From: Sporosarcina ureae
GTDB lineage: Bacteria; Bacillota; Bacilli; Bacillales_A; Planococcaceae
Direction: 5' to 3'
Assembly: GCF_029267015.1 (NCBI RefSeq)
Contig: NZ_JARIEA010000060.1
Span: forward strand, 62,001 to 126,000
Length of the DNA: 64,000 nt
The position numbers and the translations under genes were made by a program. This document shows, one piece after another, positions 44,548-53,604 of the stretch. Position 1 is the stretch's first letter; every line of letters starts with the position of its first letter. Below the pieces are notes generated by a model, which had not been told where the DNA came from, ran no database searches, and saw only the letters and a list, made by a program, of their open reading frames with translations.

Positions 44548-45147
44548 ATAAAAACCTCCAATGATTTAGTTTTTGTCATTTACACTATTTCTCAAAAACT
44601 TAATCAAGTGTAGCATCACATTTTTATATTGACTAGGTTTGTAAAATCATTTTCTATAATTTTCTGTCTACTGGACTAGTTAAAAAATAAATATTTCACT
44701 TTAATTTGATCAATAAAAATCACGATCAAATGGCTGACCTATAGTATTTTAAAGACTACCTATTCAATTCTTGTATATCTTCAAATAGTATTTCAATTTA
44801 TAACTAAAAATATTTTATCGACAGACCCTAGTTGCATTAATTTATTGCTCGATACTCTTATTTTGACTATTAATCATTTTAGGTATAACTTATTATTAAA
44901 TTCCACTTATACGACATATAACCTGTCCTTTGACGTAGTTTGTAATGACTGTTTAGTAAGTAATTAACTAACAATTTATGTGAAAGTTATGCGTTTCACA
45001 AAATGAATTACTCTTAAGATTCAATCATGACCAGTGTATAAATATGGTATAATTAAGGTAGAATAACAAGTAGTTTTTACCATACTATCGTTGCTATATT
45101 ACACTGTACGAATAATTATCTAGATTTTTCGGAAGGGGATTTTCCAG
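44548..45147. other. 600-nt A+T-rich intergenic region
   Basis: The longest non-coding stretch. I find no ORF or RNA gene I can support. It includes the promoters of the S33 hydrolase (leftward) and UspA (rightward; extended -10 at 45045-45053). TTTGATC (44705-44711) and GATCAAA (44724-44730) form an inverted repeat with a 12-nt centre. Confidence 0.5.
45045..45053 (+). promoter_or_regulatory. Extended -10 element of the UspA gene
   Basis: TGGTATAAT: a perfect TATAAT with the extended TGn. No good -35 at 17 nt. The long distance (about 95 nt) to the start gives a leader RNA without obvious structure. Confidence 0.55.
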
Positions 45148-45585
45148 ATGAATGAATATAAGAGTATTCTCGTCGCGGTAGATGGATCAAATGAGGCAAA
45201 ATGGGCTTTGCATAAATCGATTGAGGTGGCAAAGCAAGAAGTTGATGCGAGGTTGCACATCGTTAATATCATTGATGTCTTTTCTATTGATGAAGAGGAT
45301 GCTTCCTTTGTGAAACGTGAACAACGACATATAGAGGATTTGCTAAACAGCTATGAGCTTATTGCCAAAGAAGAGGGACTTGAACATGTAGAAACACATA
45401 TCAAGCACGGTGATCCCAAAGTCAATATTTCCAAAGATTTGGCTCTTGTAGTAGAAGCGGATTTAATCGTCTGCGGCGCCCAAGGCTTAAAAAATGTCGA
45501 GCATTATTTCCTCGGCTCTGTATCAGAAGCCATCGTTTTAACTGCAAAGTGTGACGTGTTGGTCGTTCGACAAAGCGATATGTAA
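45148..45585 (+). CDS. Universal stress protein, UspA family
   Basis: 145-residue UspA-fold protein: YKSILVAVDGSNEAKWALHKSIEVAKQ at the start and CGAQGLKNVEHYFLGSVSEAIVLTAKCDVLVVR at the end. The ATP motif G-2x-G-9x-G-S is intact. It is more distant from the other three UspA proteins and of the type found in Bacillus YxiE/NhaX-like families. ATG 45148 follows GGAAGGGGA. It is convergent with a STAS protein and shares a perfect hairpin terminator with it. Confidence 0.9.
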   Translation: MNEYKSILVAVDGSNEAKWALHKSIEVAKQEVDARLHIVNIIDVFSIDEEDASFVKREQRHIEDLLNSYELIAKEEGLEHVETHIKHGDPKVNISKDLALVVEADLIVCGAQGLKNVEHYFLGSVSEAIVLTAKCDVLVVRQSDM

Positions 45586-45590
45586 TATAA

Positions 45591-45638
45591 AATGCCTGTA
45601 TACCAGCGGAAGATACTATCCTCTGGTATACAGGCATT
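45591..45638. terminator. Bidirectional terminator between UspA and STAS genes
   Basis: Perfect 16-bp stem (AATGCCTGTATACCAG and complement) around 16 nt, then ATTTTAATTTTT. The right arm reaches the STAS gene's stop region. Confidence 0.9.
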
Positions 45639-45641
45639 ATT

Positions 45642-46127
45642 TTAATTTTTATTTACAATTTCTAATCCCTTTATTTCCAGCAAATACTGAAGGCTTTCAC
45701 GGAAATTCGTAAATGCACGAATGCGATTAAAATTGGACACATTGGATAATATCAAGTTTTGTGCAAACTCAGGTGAAAATCCTACAAAAACGGTTTCTGT
45801 CCCCATTAATTGTAGCACGCTGACTAACTCATTGATCTTTTCACTCAACAACTCATATCCCATATTTTCTTCTACGGAAAAAGAACCAATATCAGTAAAA
45901 TCAAATACTACTGTATGTATATTGTTAGATGATATTCTTTGTACAACTTTATCCTGAATATGTATAAAGCGTCCTACCGAAAGAGCACCCGTTAGAGGAA
46001 CCAAAATTGTTTCGGGCACAATAGAAGGTATAATAGGAGCCGACAAGTCTTCTATTATTTTTTCATAAGCTTCGATCTTTTCTTTTAACTCTTTAATTTG
46101 TTGTGTGGAACTTGTTTCTTTATTCAT
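45642..46127 (-). CDS. STAS-domain protein, RsbR-like C-terminal half
   Basis: 161-residue protein: an N-terminal coiled coil (IKELKEKIEAYEKIIEDLS) then a STAS domain (APIIPSIVPETILVPLTGALSVGRF..., VFDFTDIGSFSVEE, FVGFSPEFAQNLIL). The block matches the C-terminal half of RsbR, a stressosome component, but the N-terminal globin-like sensor is missing. Of the two phosphorylatable Thr of RsbR, the first has a candidate (DFTDIG), while the AQT site of the second is AQN. It may be a variant stressosome subunit or a light/stress anti-anti-sigma module. ATG 46127 follows GAGG. No rsb partners are adjacent. Confidence 0.78.
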   Translation of the reverse strand: MNKETSSTQQIKELKEKIEAYEKIIEDLSAPIIPSIVPETILVPLTGALSVGRFIHIQDKVVQRISSNNIHTVVFDFTDIGSFSVEENMGYELLSEKINELVSVLQLMGTETVFVGFSPEFAQNLILSNVSNFNRIRAFTNFRESLQYLLEIKGLEIVNKN

Positions 46128-46304
46128 AGAAGGATTTCCTCACCTTTCCAAGTAAAACTTTTAGTGTCTACAATGTATTTTTATTAAACAATTATACCAT
46201 AGGTTAACCTAATTCGACTGAACCAAATCATTTCAAATCGTTGAAACTAAGTTTCCAACACGATAAACTAAGCTAAAACCATCCAATAAAAGGAGATTCA
46301 TTAC

Positions 46305-47360
46305 ATGGCTTATCAACCAAACATAACTGAAACGAAGAAGCTTATTCAGCAACTTGTGTCCATTCCAAGTCCTTCTGGCTATACGAAACAAGTAATATCT
46401 TTTGTAGAGGACTTTTTACAGGCATATAATGTAGAAACTAAACGCAATCGTAAAGGTGGATTGATCGCCACTTTACCCGGTACAAATGATAAAGAACATC
46501 GTATGTTAACTGCTCACGTCGACACACTGGGTGCGATGGTCAAAGAAGTGAAATGTAATGGGCGTCTAAAACTAGATTTAATTGGCGGCTATCACTACAA
46601 TTCAATTGAGGGTGAGTATTGTAAGATTCATACGGCATCCGGCAAGACGATTACAGGAACGATCTTACTCCATCAAACGTCTGTGCACGTGTATAAAAAT
46701 GCTGGTACCGTAGATCGCAATCAAATGAACATGGAAGTACGCATCGATGCAAAAGTTCATACCGCAGAAGAAATTCGCCAGCTCGGTATTGAAGTAGGAG
46801 ATTTCGTCTCACTTGAACCACGTGTAGAAATCACGGATAATGGCTTCATCAAATCTCGCCATCTAGATGATAAAGCGAGTGTGGCCATCTTGTTGCAACT
46901 CATCAAACATATCCAAACAGAAAACATCCTGTTACCGTACACTACCCACTTCCTTATTTCGAATAATGAAGAAATTGGATACGGTGGTAACTCCAACATT
47001 ACTGAGGAAACAGTAGAGTACTTGGCTGTCGATATGGGGGCCATGGGGGACGGTCAGACAACAGATGAGTACACAGTGTCTATTTGCGCAAAAGACTCTA
47101 GCGGTCCGTACCACTATGGATTACGCAACCATCTAGTAGAGCTAGCCAATAAAAATGACATAGGATACCAAATCGATATGTATCCACACTATGGTTCTGA
47201 TGCATCTGCGGCGATTAAAGCAGGACACGATATTATACACGGCTTGATTGGTCCAGGAATTGACTCTTCCCATGCGTTTGAACGTACACATGAGGATTCT
47301 TTGAAAAACACTTCACAATTGATCTATTATTATTTGCTATCCGATCTTCAAACCTATTAA
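46305..47360 (+). CDS. M42-family metallo-aminopeptidase
   Basis: 351-residue M42 (glutamyl aminopeptidase/FrvX/YsdC) family enzyme, which forms tetrahedral dodecamers in related proteins. Metal ligands: His and Asp in LTAHVDTLGAM, the Asp of SRHLDDKASVAILL, the Glu-Glu pair in ISNNEEIGYGGNS, the Asp of VDMGAMG, and the late His in SSHAFERTHEDS. The LVSIPSPSGYTKQV start is typical. It removes N-terminal residues from short peptides. ATG 46305 is behind AAAGGAG. It fits the peptide-degradation theme of the region. Confidence 0.9.
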   Translation: MAYQPNITETKKLIQQLVSIPSPSGYTKQVISFVEDFLQAYNVETKRNRKGGLIATLPGTNDKEHRMLTAHVDTLGAMVKEVKCNGRLKLDLIGGYHYNSIEGEYCKIHTASGKTITGTILLHQTSVHVYKNAGTVDRNQMNMEVRIDAKVHTAEEIRQLGIEVGDFVSLEPRVEITDNGFIKSRHLDDKASVAILLQLIKHIQTENILLPYTTHFLISNNEEIGYGGNSNITEETVEYLAVDMGAMGDGQTTDEYTVSICAKDSSGPYHYGLRNHLVELANKNDIGYQIDMYPHYGSDASAAIKAGHDIIHGLIGPGIDSSHAFERTHEDSLKNTSQLIYYYLLSDLQTY

Positions 47361-47408
47361 ACAAAAACAGGTACTGGGCATTTAATGCTCTAGTGCCTTT
47401 TCGATTCA

Positions 47409-47437
47409 TTGACATTACGTGTGAAATAACAAATAAT
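47409..47437 (+). promoter_or_regulatory. Promoter of the serine dehydratase gene
   Basis: TTGACA (47409-47414), 17-nt spacer, AATAAT (47432-47437). A cre site begins 6 nt downstream, exactly as in the symporter promoter at 24198. Confidence 0.65.
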
Positions 47438-47442
47438 AAGAG

Positions 47443-47457
47443 GTAAGCGCTTTCAAA
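47443..47457 (+). promoter_or_regulatory. cre site over the serine dehydratase start
   Basis: GTAAGCGCTTTCAAA matches the cre core. Placement over +1 predicts CcpA repression of serine use when glucose is present. Confidence 0.7.
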
Positions 47458-47540
47458 TTGTCAGTCAGTTCTAACAAATACAGCGAGAGCGGTTCCTGTT
47501 TTTTCTATATGGAACAGTTCTCTATAGGGAGCAAATACAC

Positions 47541-49118
47541 ATGGCATTCACGAGTTTAAACCAACTGATCGAGCATGCGGAACAGGACAACACTCCGATA
47601 TACGAGTTAATGATTCTGTCTGAAATTAAACAAAAAGGCATGCAGAGAGAAACTATCATCAAGAAAATGTCAGAGCAATTTACCGTTATGGAAGAAGCAG
47701 TTCGTAAAGGAACGACTACCTCCGTTATGTCACGGACGGGATTAACAGGCGGAGATGGACAACGTTTGTATGATTACGCGAAACAAGGCAATTCATTCGT
47801 TCATCCTTCTACACTAAATACTGCAGCAAACGCATTAGCTGTATCTGAAGTAAATGCGAATATGGGAAGAATCGTTGCCACTCCTACAGCCGGTTCGGCA
47901 GGAATCTTACCCGCTGTTCTCGTTCATGCTCTTGATACGGGCAAATACACACGCGAACAAATTGTCTTATCTATGTTCACGGCGTCTGCGCTAGGGTTGG
48001 TCATCGCAAACCGCGCTTCTATTTCAGGAGCCGCGGGAGGATGCCAAGCGGAAGTCGGTTCCGCTACAGCAATGGCGGCAGGTACATTAGTGGAACTTGC
48101 TGGCGGTACGCCTGATCAAGTCGGACACGCAATTGGTATTGCACTGAAAAATTCATTGGGACTTGTTTGTGATCCAGTAGCAGGCCTAGTAGAAATTCCT
48201 TGTATTATTCGAAACGGATTGCATGCTATTACAGCTGAAGCTGCAGCAGACATGGCGATGGCAGGTGTAGTAAGCATTATCCCCCCTGACGAAGTTATTC
48301 ATGTAATGCACGAAGTGGGACAGCAAATGCCTGAATCATTACGTGAAACAGGTATTGGTGGATTGGCCGGCACTCCAACAGGTCAAAAATTAAAGAATCA
48401 AGTATTCAGTAATGACAAAGGCAATAAAGAAAAGAGTAAAGGGGCCCCAGCTAAATACCAGAGCGCCTACGAAATCATTGGACCTGTCATGATTGGTCCT
48501 TCTAGTTCGCATACTGCTGGTGCTGTACGAATAGGCAATGTTGCATATCAGTTATTGAATGAACAACCAACACACGCGAAGTTTTCATTAATGGGCTCTT
48601 TCGCTACTACTTATCAAGGTCACGGTACCGACTTGGCATTGCTCGCTGGCGTCATAGGTTTCAATACAACAGACGAAAGAATTCCAAATGCGAAAGAACT
48701 AGCTGAAAAAACAGGGTTACAATACGAATTCACGAAACGTGTGCTCGGCAGCTATCATCCGAATACCGTCCTTGTAGAATTGACTGGACCAACCAACTCC
48801 ATAAAAGTTCTTGCCAGTTCACTTGGCGGCGGTAAAATTGAAGTACAAGAACTAGACGACTATCCTTTAAAATTTTCTGGCGAACGACCTGCACTCCTAA
48901 TTCGTCATACGGATCAAAAAGGTGTCATCGCCGATCTTCTTGGAATTCTTTCAAGAAAAGGGATCAATATTGCACGTATGGCCAACGAACGTTTTGCGAT
49001 CGATGGACCTGCCATCACGATTTGTGAAATCGATAGTCAAGTAGACGATGAAATGTTGGCGGTATTGAAACGCGATGTTCCGATTATCGATGATATTGTG
49101 CTAGTAGAAACAGAATAA
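47541..49118 (+). CDS. L-serine dehydratase, alpha and beta subunits fused (alpha-beta order)
   Basis: 525-residue iron-sulfur L-serine ammonia-lyase, giving pyruvate and ammonia. Residues 1-290 are the alpha subunit (SVMSRTGLTGGDG, PTAGSAGILPAVL, ISGAAGGCQAEVGSA, GLVCDPVAGLVEIPC), with Cys168, Cys210 and Cys221 as likely [4Fe-4S] ligands. A linker with GNKEKSKGAPAK follows, then the beta subunit (EIIGPVMIGPSSSHTAGAVRIG) and a C-terminal ACT domain (LLIRHTDQKGVIADLLGILSRKGINIARM). Bacilli normally encode separate SdaAB and SdaAA, and the E. coli single chain is beta-alpha, so this order is unusual. ATG 47541 follows GGGAG. A CcpA site overlaps the promoter. Confidence 0.9.
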   Translation: MAFTSLNQLIEHAEQDNTPIYELMILSEIKQKGMQRETIIKKMSEQFTVMEEAVRKGTTTSVMSRTGLTGGDGQRLYDYAKQGNSFVHPSTLNTAANALAVSEVNANMGRIVATPTAGSAGILPAVLVHALDTGKYTREQIVLSMFTASALGLVIANRASISGAAGGCQAEVGSATAMAAGTLVELAGGTPDQVGHAIGIALKNSLGLVCDPVAGLVEIPCIIRNGLHAITAEAAADMAMAGVVSIIPPDEVIHVMHEVGQQMPESLRETGIGGLAGTPTGQKLKNQVFSNDKGNKEKSKGAPAKYQSAYEIIGPVMIGPSSSHTAGAVRIGNVAYQLLNEQPTHAKFSLMGSFATTYQGHGTDLALLAGVIGFNTTDERIPNAKELAEKTGLQYEFTKRVLGSYHPNTVLVELTGPTNSIKVLASSLGGGKIEVQELDDYPLKFSGERPALLIRHTDQKGVIADLLGILSRKGINIARMANERFAIDGPAITICEIDSQVDDEMLAVLKRDVPIIDDIVLVETE

Positions 49119-49131
49119 CTACAATCTATTT

Positions 49132-49171
49132 ACCAGGTCCCTACTCACTAGATTAGGGATCTGGTTTTTTT
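49132..49171 (+). terminator. Terminator after the serine dehydratase gene
   Basis: ACCAG-TCCCTA pairs with TAGGGA-CTGGT with a one-nt mismatch on each arm; a run of T follows. Confidence 0.85.
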
Positions 49172-49261
49172 ACGTGTGGCTAACTAGTTGAATATTTAAT
49201 AATCTAGTATGATCTATGTATACTCGACAAAATGGTACCTTAAAGAAAGAAGGAATAGACT

Positions 49262-50428
49262 ATGGCTTTGTCCAACCGATTACAAAATCTCCCTCCGCAT
49301 TTCTTTACATTATTATTAAAAAAAGTGGAAAAAGCTATGGATGAAGGTAGAGATGTAATTAATCTGGGGCGGGGTAATCCTGATCAGCCCACACCTCCTC
49401 ATATTATTAAAGCATTACAAGAAGCTGTTGAAGATCCCGCCACACACGGTTACTCACCTTTCCGTGGAACGCCGGCTTTAAAACAAGCCGTTGCTGAATA
49501 CTATCAGCGAGAATACGATGTGGTGATAGACCCTGAAACAGAAGTCGCGGTACTAGGTGGCACAAAAATAGGTGTCGTAGAACTTCCTTTAGCTATCATG
49601 AATGAAGGTGACTTATTATTGCTTCCAGACCCCGGTTATCCTGACTATTTATCAGGTGTGAGCTTAGCGGGTATTCGCTATGATACGATGCCACTCTGTA
49701 AAGAGAATGGATTTCTACCTGATTATGACAAGCTAACTAACGATCAGAAAAAAGATGCTAAGCTCATGTACTTAAATTATCCAAGTAATCCGACTGGCGT
49801 CACAGCAACACCAGCGTTTTATGAAGAGACCGTGGCATTTGCCAAAGAAAATCAGATTGCTGTTTTACAAGATTTTGCCTATGGCGGCATTGGGTTTGAA
49901 GGTAAGAAACCAATTAGTTTTTTACAAACAGAAGGTGCAAAAGAAGTGGGTATTGAAATGCTGTCCCTTTCCAAAATGTATAATATGGCGGGATGGCGTG
50001 TAGGTTTCGCTGTAGGAAATGCAGAAATCGTAGAAGCATTAAATATATTGCAAGATCATTTATTCACCAGCCTATTTCCTGCTGTTCAACGTGCTGCAAT
50101 CGAGGCTTTGACAGGCCCTCAGCAATGTGTTGAAGAGTTAGTCGACTTGTATGAAAGACGTCTAACGGTTTTGCTATCAGAATGTAAACGTATTGGTTGG
50201 GATGTAACGGCTCCCACCGGCTCATTCTTCGCTTGGCTTCCTGTTCCTGAAGGATTTACGAGTGAAGCCTTTGCTGACTTGTTATTGGACAAAGCAGATG
50301 TTGCCGTATCGCCAGGCAATGGTTTTGGTGTTCACGGAGAAGGATACATACGTGTCGGTTTATTAGAAAGCGAAGACCGCATGCGAGAAGCCATGCACCG
50401 CATTGAAAAACTAGACGTATTTAAATAA
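49262..50428 (+). CDS. PLP-dependent aminotransferase, class I/II
   Basis: 388-residue fold-type I aminotransferase. The hallmark blocks are DVINLGRGNPDQPTPPHI, VLGGTKIGVVELPLAI, LNYPSNPTGVTAT, DFAYGGIGF (Asp for the PLP ring nitrogen), SLSKMYNMAGWRVGF with the PLP Lys, and the C-terminal Arg region GEGYIRVGLL. The LGRGNPDQPTP and LPDPGYPDYLSGV blocks resemble Bacillus MtnE/YkrV-like aminotransferases of the methionine-salvage branch, but no mtn genes are nearby. The amino acid substrate is not certain. ATG 49262 follows AAGAAGGA. It is monocistronic. Confidence 0.85.
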   Translation: MALSNRLQNLPPHFFTLLLKKVEKAMDEGRDVINLGRGNPDQPTPPHIIKALQEAVEDPATHGYSPFRGTPALKQAVAEYYQREYDVVIDPETEVAVLGGTKIGVVELPLAIMNEGDLLLLPDPGYPDYLSGVSLAGIRYDTMPLCKENGFLPDYDKLTNDQKKDAKLMYLNYPSNPTGVTATPAFYEETVAFAKENQIAVLQDFAYGGIGFEGKKPISFLQTEGAKEVGIEMLSLSKMYNMAGWRVGFAVGNAEIVEALNILQDHLFTSLFPAVQRAAIEALTGPQQCVEELVDLYERRLTVLLSECKRIGWDVTAPTGSFFAWLPVPEGFTSEAFADLLLDKADVAVSPGNGFGVHGEGYIRVGLLESEDRMREAMHRIEKLDVFK

Positions 50429-50432
50429 GACA

Positions 50433-50481
50433 AAAACCTTCTCTTTCATTCCATAAGCGTTGGAATAATAGAGAAGGTTTT
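50433..50481. terminator. Bidirectional terminator
   Basis: AAAACCTTCTCT/AGAGAAGGTTTT stem with an inner ATTCCA/TGGAAT hairpin between the convergent aminotransferase and tRNA-dihydrouridine synthase genes. Confidence 0.85.
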
Positions 50482-50489
50482 ATTAGTAG

Positions 50490-51452
50490 TTAATCAAGCT
50501 CCACGGCATCAAGTAAAGCGCGCACTTCATCTGTCGTATTGGTATTCATCAATTCATTTCTCAGTTCAGCTGCTCCACGGAATCCTTTTACGTAAATTTT
50601 GAAGAAACGACGAAGCGGCTTGAATAGTCGCGGCTCTAGTTCAGTTGAATATTTATCAAAAAGATCTAGATGCAGAAGTAAAAGATCTAATAATTCTTTG
50701 TGGTCATGTTCTCTCTTTTCCACTTCAAAGGCAAATGGATTATGGAAAACTCCCCGTCCGATCATGACACCATCTACTCCGTATTTCTCAACAAGTTCTA
50801 GTCCCATTTGACGATCCATAATATCCCCGTTGATTGTCAACATCGTGTCAGGCGCAATCTCGTCACGAAGTTTCTTAATTTCGGGAATCAAATCCCAATG
50901 TGCATGTCCTTTACTCATTTCTTTACGTGAACGCAAGTGTATCGATAGATTGGCAATATCCTGTTCCAATACATGTCTGAGCCAAGTGCGCCATTCGTCA
51001 ATATCTGTGTAACCGAGACGCGTTTTCACACTGACCGGCAATCCTCCTGCTTTTGATGCTTGAATAATTGCAGCCGCTGTTTCAGGGTGATTGATTAATC
51101 CACTACCTTTTCCTTTCGCAGCCACATTTGGTACTGGACATCCCATATTTATGTCAAGCCCCTTAAACCCAAGCTCTGCCATGCCGATACTCATTTCGCG
51201 AAAATGTTCCGGTTTATCTCCCCAAATATGAGCAACAATGGGTTGCTCATCTTCAGTAAACGCTAAACGTCCACGCAAACTATAGATTCCCTCCGGATGA
51301 CAAAAACTTTCGGTGTTCGTAAACTCCGTGAAAAACACATCAGGACGTGCAGCTTCTGCTATCACATGACGAAACACCACATCTGTCACATCTTCCATCG
51401 GTGCTAATATGAAAAATGGCCGAGGTAACTCGCGCCAAAAATTATTACTCAT
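50490..51452 (-). CDS. dus: tRNA-dihydrouridine synthase
   Basis: 320-residue FMN-dependent enzyme that reduces uridine in the tRNA D-loop. TIM-barrel start [15 protein letters not shown]; the catalytic Cys lies in [24 protein letters not shown]-binding features are [32 protein letters not shown] and [12 protein letters not shown]. The helical RNA-binding domain closes it ([25 protein letters not shown]). The short form resembles DusC-like rather than DusB-type bacillar proteins. ATG 51452 has GAGAGG at long spacing, so translation may be modest. It is monocistronic. Confidence 0.9.
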   Translation of the reverse strand: MSNNFWRELPRPFFILAPMEDVTDVVFRHVIAEAARPDVFFTEFTNTESFCHPEGIYSLRGRLAFTEDEQPIVAHIWGDKPEHFREMSIGMAELGFKGLDINMGCPVPNVAAKGKGSGLINHPETAAAIIQASKAGGLPVSVKTRLGYTDIDEWRTWLRHVLEQDIANLSIHLRSRKEMSKGHAHWDLIPEIKKLRDEIAPDTMLTINGDIMDRQMGLELVEKYGVDGVMIGRGVFHNPFAFEVEKREHDHKELLDLLLLHLDLFDKYSTELEPRLFKPLRRFFKIYVKGFRGAAELRNELMNTNTTDEVRALLDAVELD

Positions 51453-51670
51453 TGTTCATTTCAATTCCTCTCATCGTAATTCGCACTGTTCTTTTTGAAG
51501 CAGATGCCAATTATATCATTATACAAAAAATGAGGCAGTGAATTCCACTATCTATGAAATGATACCAAAAATGATTAAGGACATACTACTACTCTGCACT
51601 ATTTCAGGGAAACTTCATCAGACTTTACATACAACACAATTTTTAGCACATTACAAGAATTCATCGAAAA

Positions 51671-51698
51671 TACCGCTACTAAAAATAAAGTAGCGGTT
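51671..51698 (-). terminator. Terminator after the BCCT gene
   Basis: ACCGCTACT/AGTAGCGGT stem with an A+T loop; on the minus strand ATTTTCG follows, so the U-run is short. Confidence 0.7.
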
Positions 51699-51739
51699 AA
51701 AATATACTCTAGCTTATATACAAGTAAATAATCTTACTG

Positions 51740-53221
51740 TTATCTTCGTGAAATGTTTTCCTGACCTAGTGCTTTCATCAGAGATACTACCATCAGCAGC
51801 ATAACGAATGAGAATGGTAAGGCGGCTATAATAATCGTATTTTGCAGTGCCCCCAGACCACCAACCCATAACAAGATCAATGCGATAGATGATTGGATAA
51901 CACCCCATACAATCTTCACGCTAGTTGCTGGCGTGAGTGAACCGTATGTCGATTGCATACCGAGAACAAACGTCGCAGAGTCAGCACTTGTTACGAAGAA
52001 TGATGCGATTAATAGAATGGCAATAGCGGAAATGAAGAATGACCATGGCAATTCATTAAACATCTCGAAAATGACTAGTTCTGTTTTAGAACTCGCGATA
52101 TCAGCGATCCCCGTAAGCTGCATATTAACAGCTGTCGTACCAAATGCAGAAAACCAAAACGCACATAGTAATGTCGGTACCAATAGAACACCGACCATGA
52201 ACTCTCGAATTGTACGACCTTTTGAAACGCGTGCTATGAACATACTGACAAACGGCGCCCATGAAATCCACCATGCCCAGTAAAAGATAGTCCAGTCAAA
52301 CAACCATTGTTGATTGTCTACGTTAAGTGGTGCTGTGCGGAGACTCATCTCTACCAGATTCCCCAGATAACTACCGAATGACTCCGTGAACATATTCATG
52401 ATTAATAGTGTGGGTCCTAAAATCACAACAAATGCGAGTAGCAACACGGCTAGAACGAGGTTCAAGTTGGATAAATACTTAATTCCTTTACTCAATCCTG
52501 ACCACGCAGATGCAATGAATAGGACGGTGACGATTGCGATGATGATAAATTGAGAGAACGTCCCAATTTTAATACCAAACAAATAATTAAGACCCGCATT
52601 AATTTGAACAGCACCAAAACCGAGAGTGGTAGCAACGCCGAACGCAGTTGCAAAGACGGCAAGAACGTCTACGAATATTCCCCACGGACCATCCATTTTT
52701 TTACCGAAAATCGGTTTCAATGTTGCTGAAATTAAACCAGGTGAGCCTTTACGGAACTGGAAGTAAGCCAATGCCAATGCGACAACTCCATACATTGCCC
52801 ATACATGAAGGCCCCAGTGGAAGAAGGATGACCGTAACCCCTCTTTAAATGCTTCATTGGTACTCGGATCCTCAGTTGCCGGACTGACGAAATGTGACAA
52901 CGGTTCAGCCGCACCATAAAACACTAGACCGATACCCATTCCAGCTGAAAACAGCATGGCAATCCATGTAACTGTGGAAAACTCAGGTCGATCCGTATTT
53001 TTCCCCAGACGGATCTTACCGTACGGACTGAAAATGAGGAAGATACTTAATAATAATAGTGAGGATAGCAGTAGCAGATAATACCATCCAAATGATGAGG
53101 CGACAAAATTCTTGGCATTACTCGTAATTTCCTCGAAACTATCCGAAGCGAATGCCCCGTATCCGACAGTAATGACGATTAATGCGATAGTAATGTAAAA
53201 GACATTTGATATTTTTCTCAT
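51740..53221 (-). CDS. BCCT-family betaine/carnitine/choline transporter
   Basis: 493-residue Na+-coupled transporter with 12 hydrophobic helices, of the OpuD/BetP type. Family hallmarks are the glycine-rich MLFSAGMGIGLVFYGAAEPL (helix 3), SSFFHWGLHVWAMYG, the aromatic box WTIFYWAWWISWAPFVSMFIARVSKGRTIREFMVG, and the late FVTSADSATFVLGMQS. It should import a quaternary ammonium osmoprotectant such as glycine betaine; the exact ligand is open. ATG 53221 has AAAGGAG upstream. A good promoter lies 50-80 nt upstream. The tail is short, without the long regulatory C-terminus of BetP. Confidence 0.92.
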   Translation of the reverse strand: MRKISNVFYITIALIVITVGYGAFASDSFEEITSNAKNFVASSFGWYYLLLLSSLLLLSIFLIFSPYGKIRLGKNTDRPEFSTVTWIAMLFSAGMGIGLVFYGAAEPLSHFVSPATEDPSTNEAFKEGLRSSFFHWGLHVWAMYGVVALALAYFQFRKGSPGLISATLKPIFGKKMDGPWGIFVDVLAVFATAFGVATTLGFGAVQINAGLNYLFGIKIGTFSQFIIIAIVTVLFIASAWSGLSKGIKYLSNLNLVLAVLLLAFVVILGPTLLIMNMFTESFGSYLGNLVEMSLRTAPLNVDNQQWLFDWTIFYWAWWISWAPFVSMFIARVSKGRTIREFMVGVLLVPTLLCAFWFSAFGTTAVNMQLTGIADIASSKTELVIFEMFNELPWSFFISAIAILLIASFFVTSADSATFVLGMQSTYGSLTPATSVKIVWGVIQSSIALILLWVGGLGALQNTIIIAALPFSFVMLLMVVSLMKALGQENISRR

Positions 53222-53271
53222 GTTTCTCCTTTCGAATTGAGGCTATTTGTTCGTGTAATGAACGATTTCTA

Positions 53272-53300
53272 ACTATACATATACTTTTAGAAAAACGCAA
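53272..53300 (-). promoter_or_regulatory. Promoter of the BCCT transporter gene
   Basis: TTGCGT (53300-53295), 17-nt spacer, TATAGT (53277-53272) on the minus strand. Confidence 0.65.
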
Positions 53301-53499
53301 AAGAGAAAAATACATGCAAACATATAGGTAGAGTTGTTTTACTTTTTCATAAAGCGTTACAAATATAGACAGCATCTAGCAATAAGCGATAATAGGATGA
53401 AGAACTCTGTCTAATTATGAAGGTAGAAAATATATTAATAACGACTTTATACCTACTATAATGCACTTTTAATTCTCAATAAATGTACTTCATTGAACA

Positions 53500-53526
53500 T
53501 AAAATGTTGCTAGGTAAAATGTTGCT
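53500..53526. repeat. Tandem 12-nt direct repeat, 15-nt period
   Basis: TAAAATGTTGCT occurs at 53500-53511 and again at 53515-53526, separated by AGG. It lies about 80 nt before the RNase H-like gene; either an operator pair or chance in an A+T-rich region. Confidence 0.6.
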
Positions 53527-53604
53527 GCTATTATTTTATATTTAATCATTACCGAGTTTTTTACAATTGAAAAAGGTTACACTACGTATATAGGAGGAAT
53601 TGCC

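Larger units (their letters stand above)
53222..53604. other. Divergent intergenic region, BCCT / RNase H-like gene
   Basis: 383 A+T-rich nt with no gene. It holds the BCCT promoter (53272-53300, minus strand), a 12-nt direct repeat (53500-53526) and presumably the promoter of the RNase H-like gene (TTTACA, 17 nt, TACGTA near 53567-53595 is a weak candidate). Confidence 0.5.

Noticed and set aside
53139..53375. 78-residue minus-strand ORF overlapping the BCCT start
   Set aside because: Overlaps the BCCT promoter and start in a different frame; no recognisable protein.
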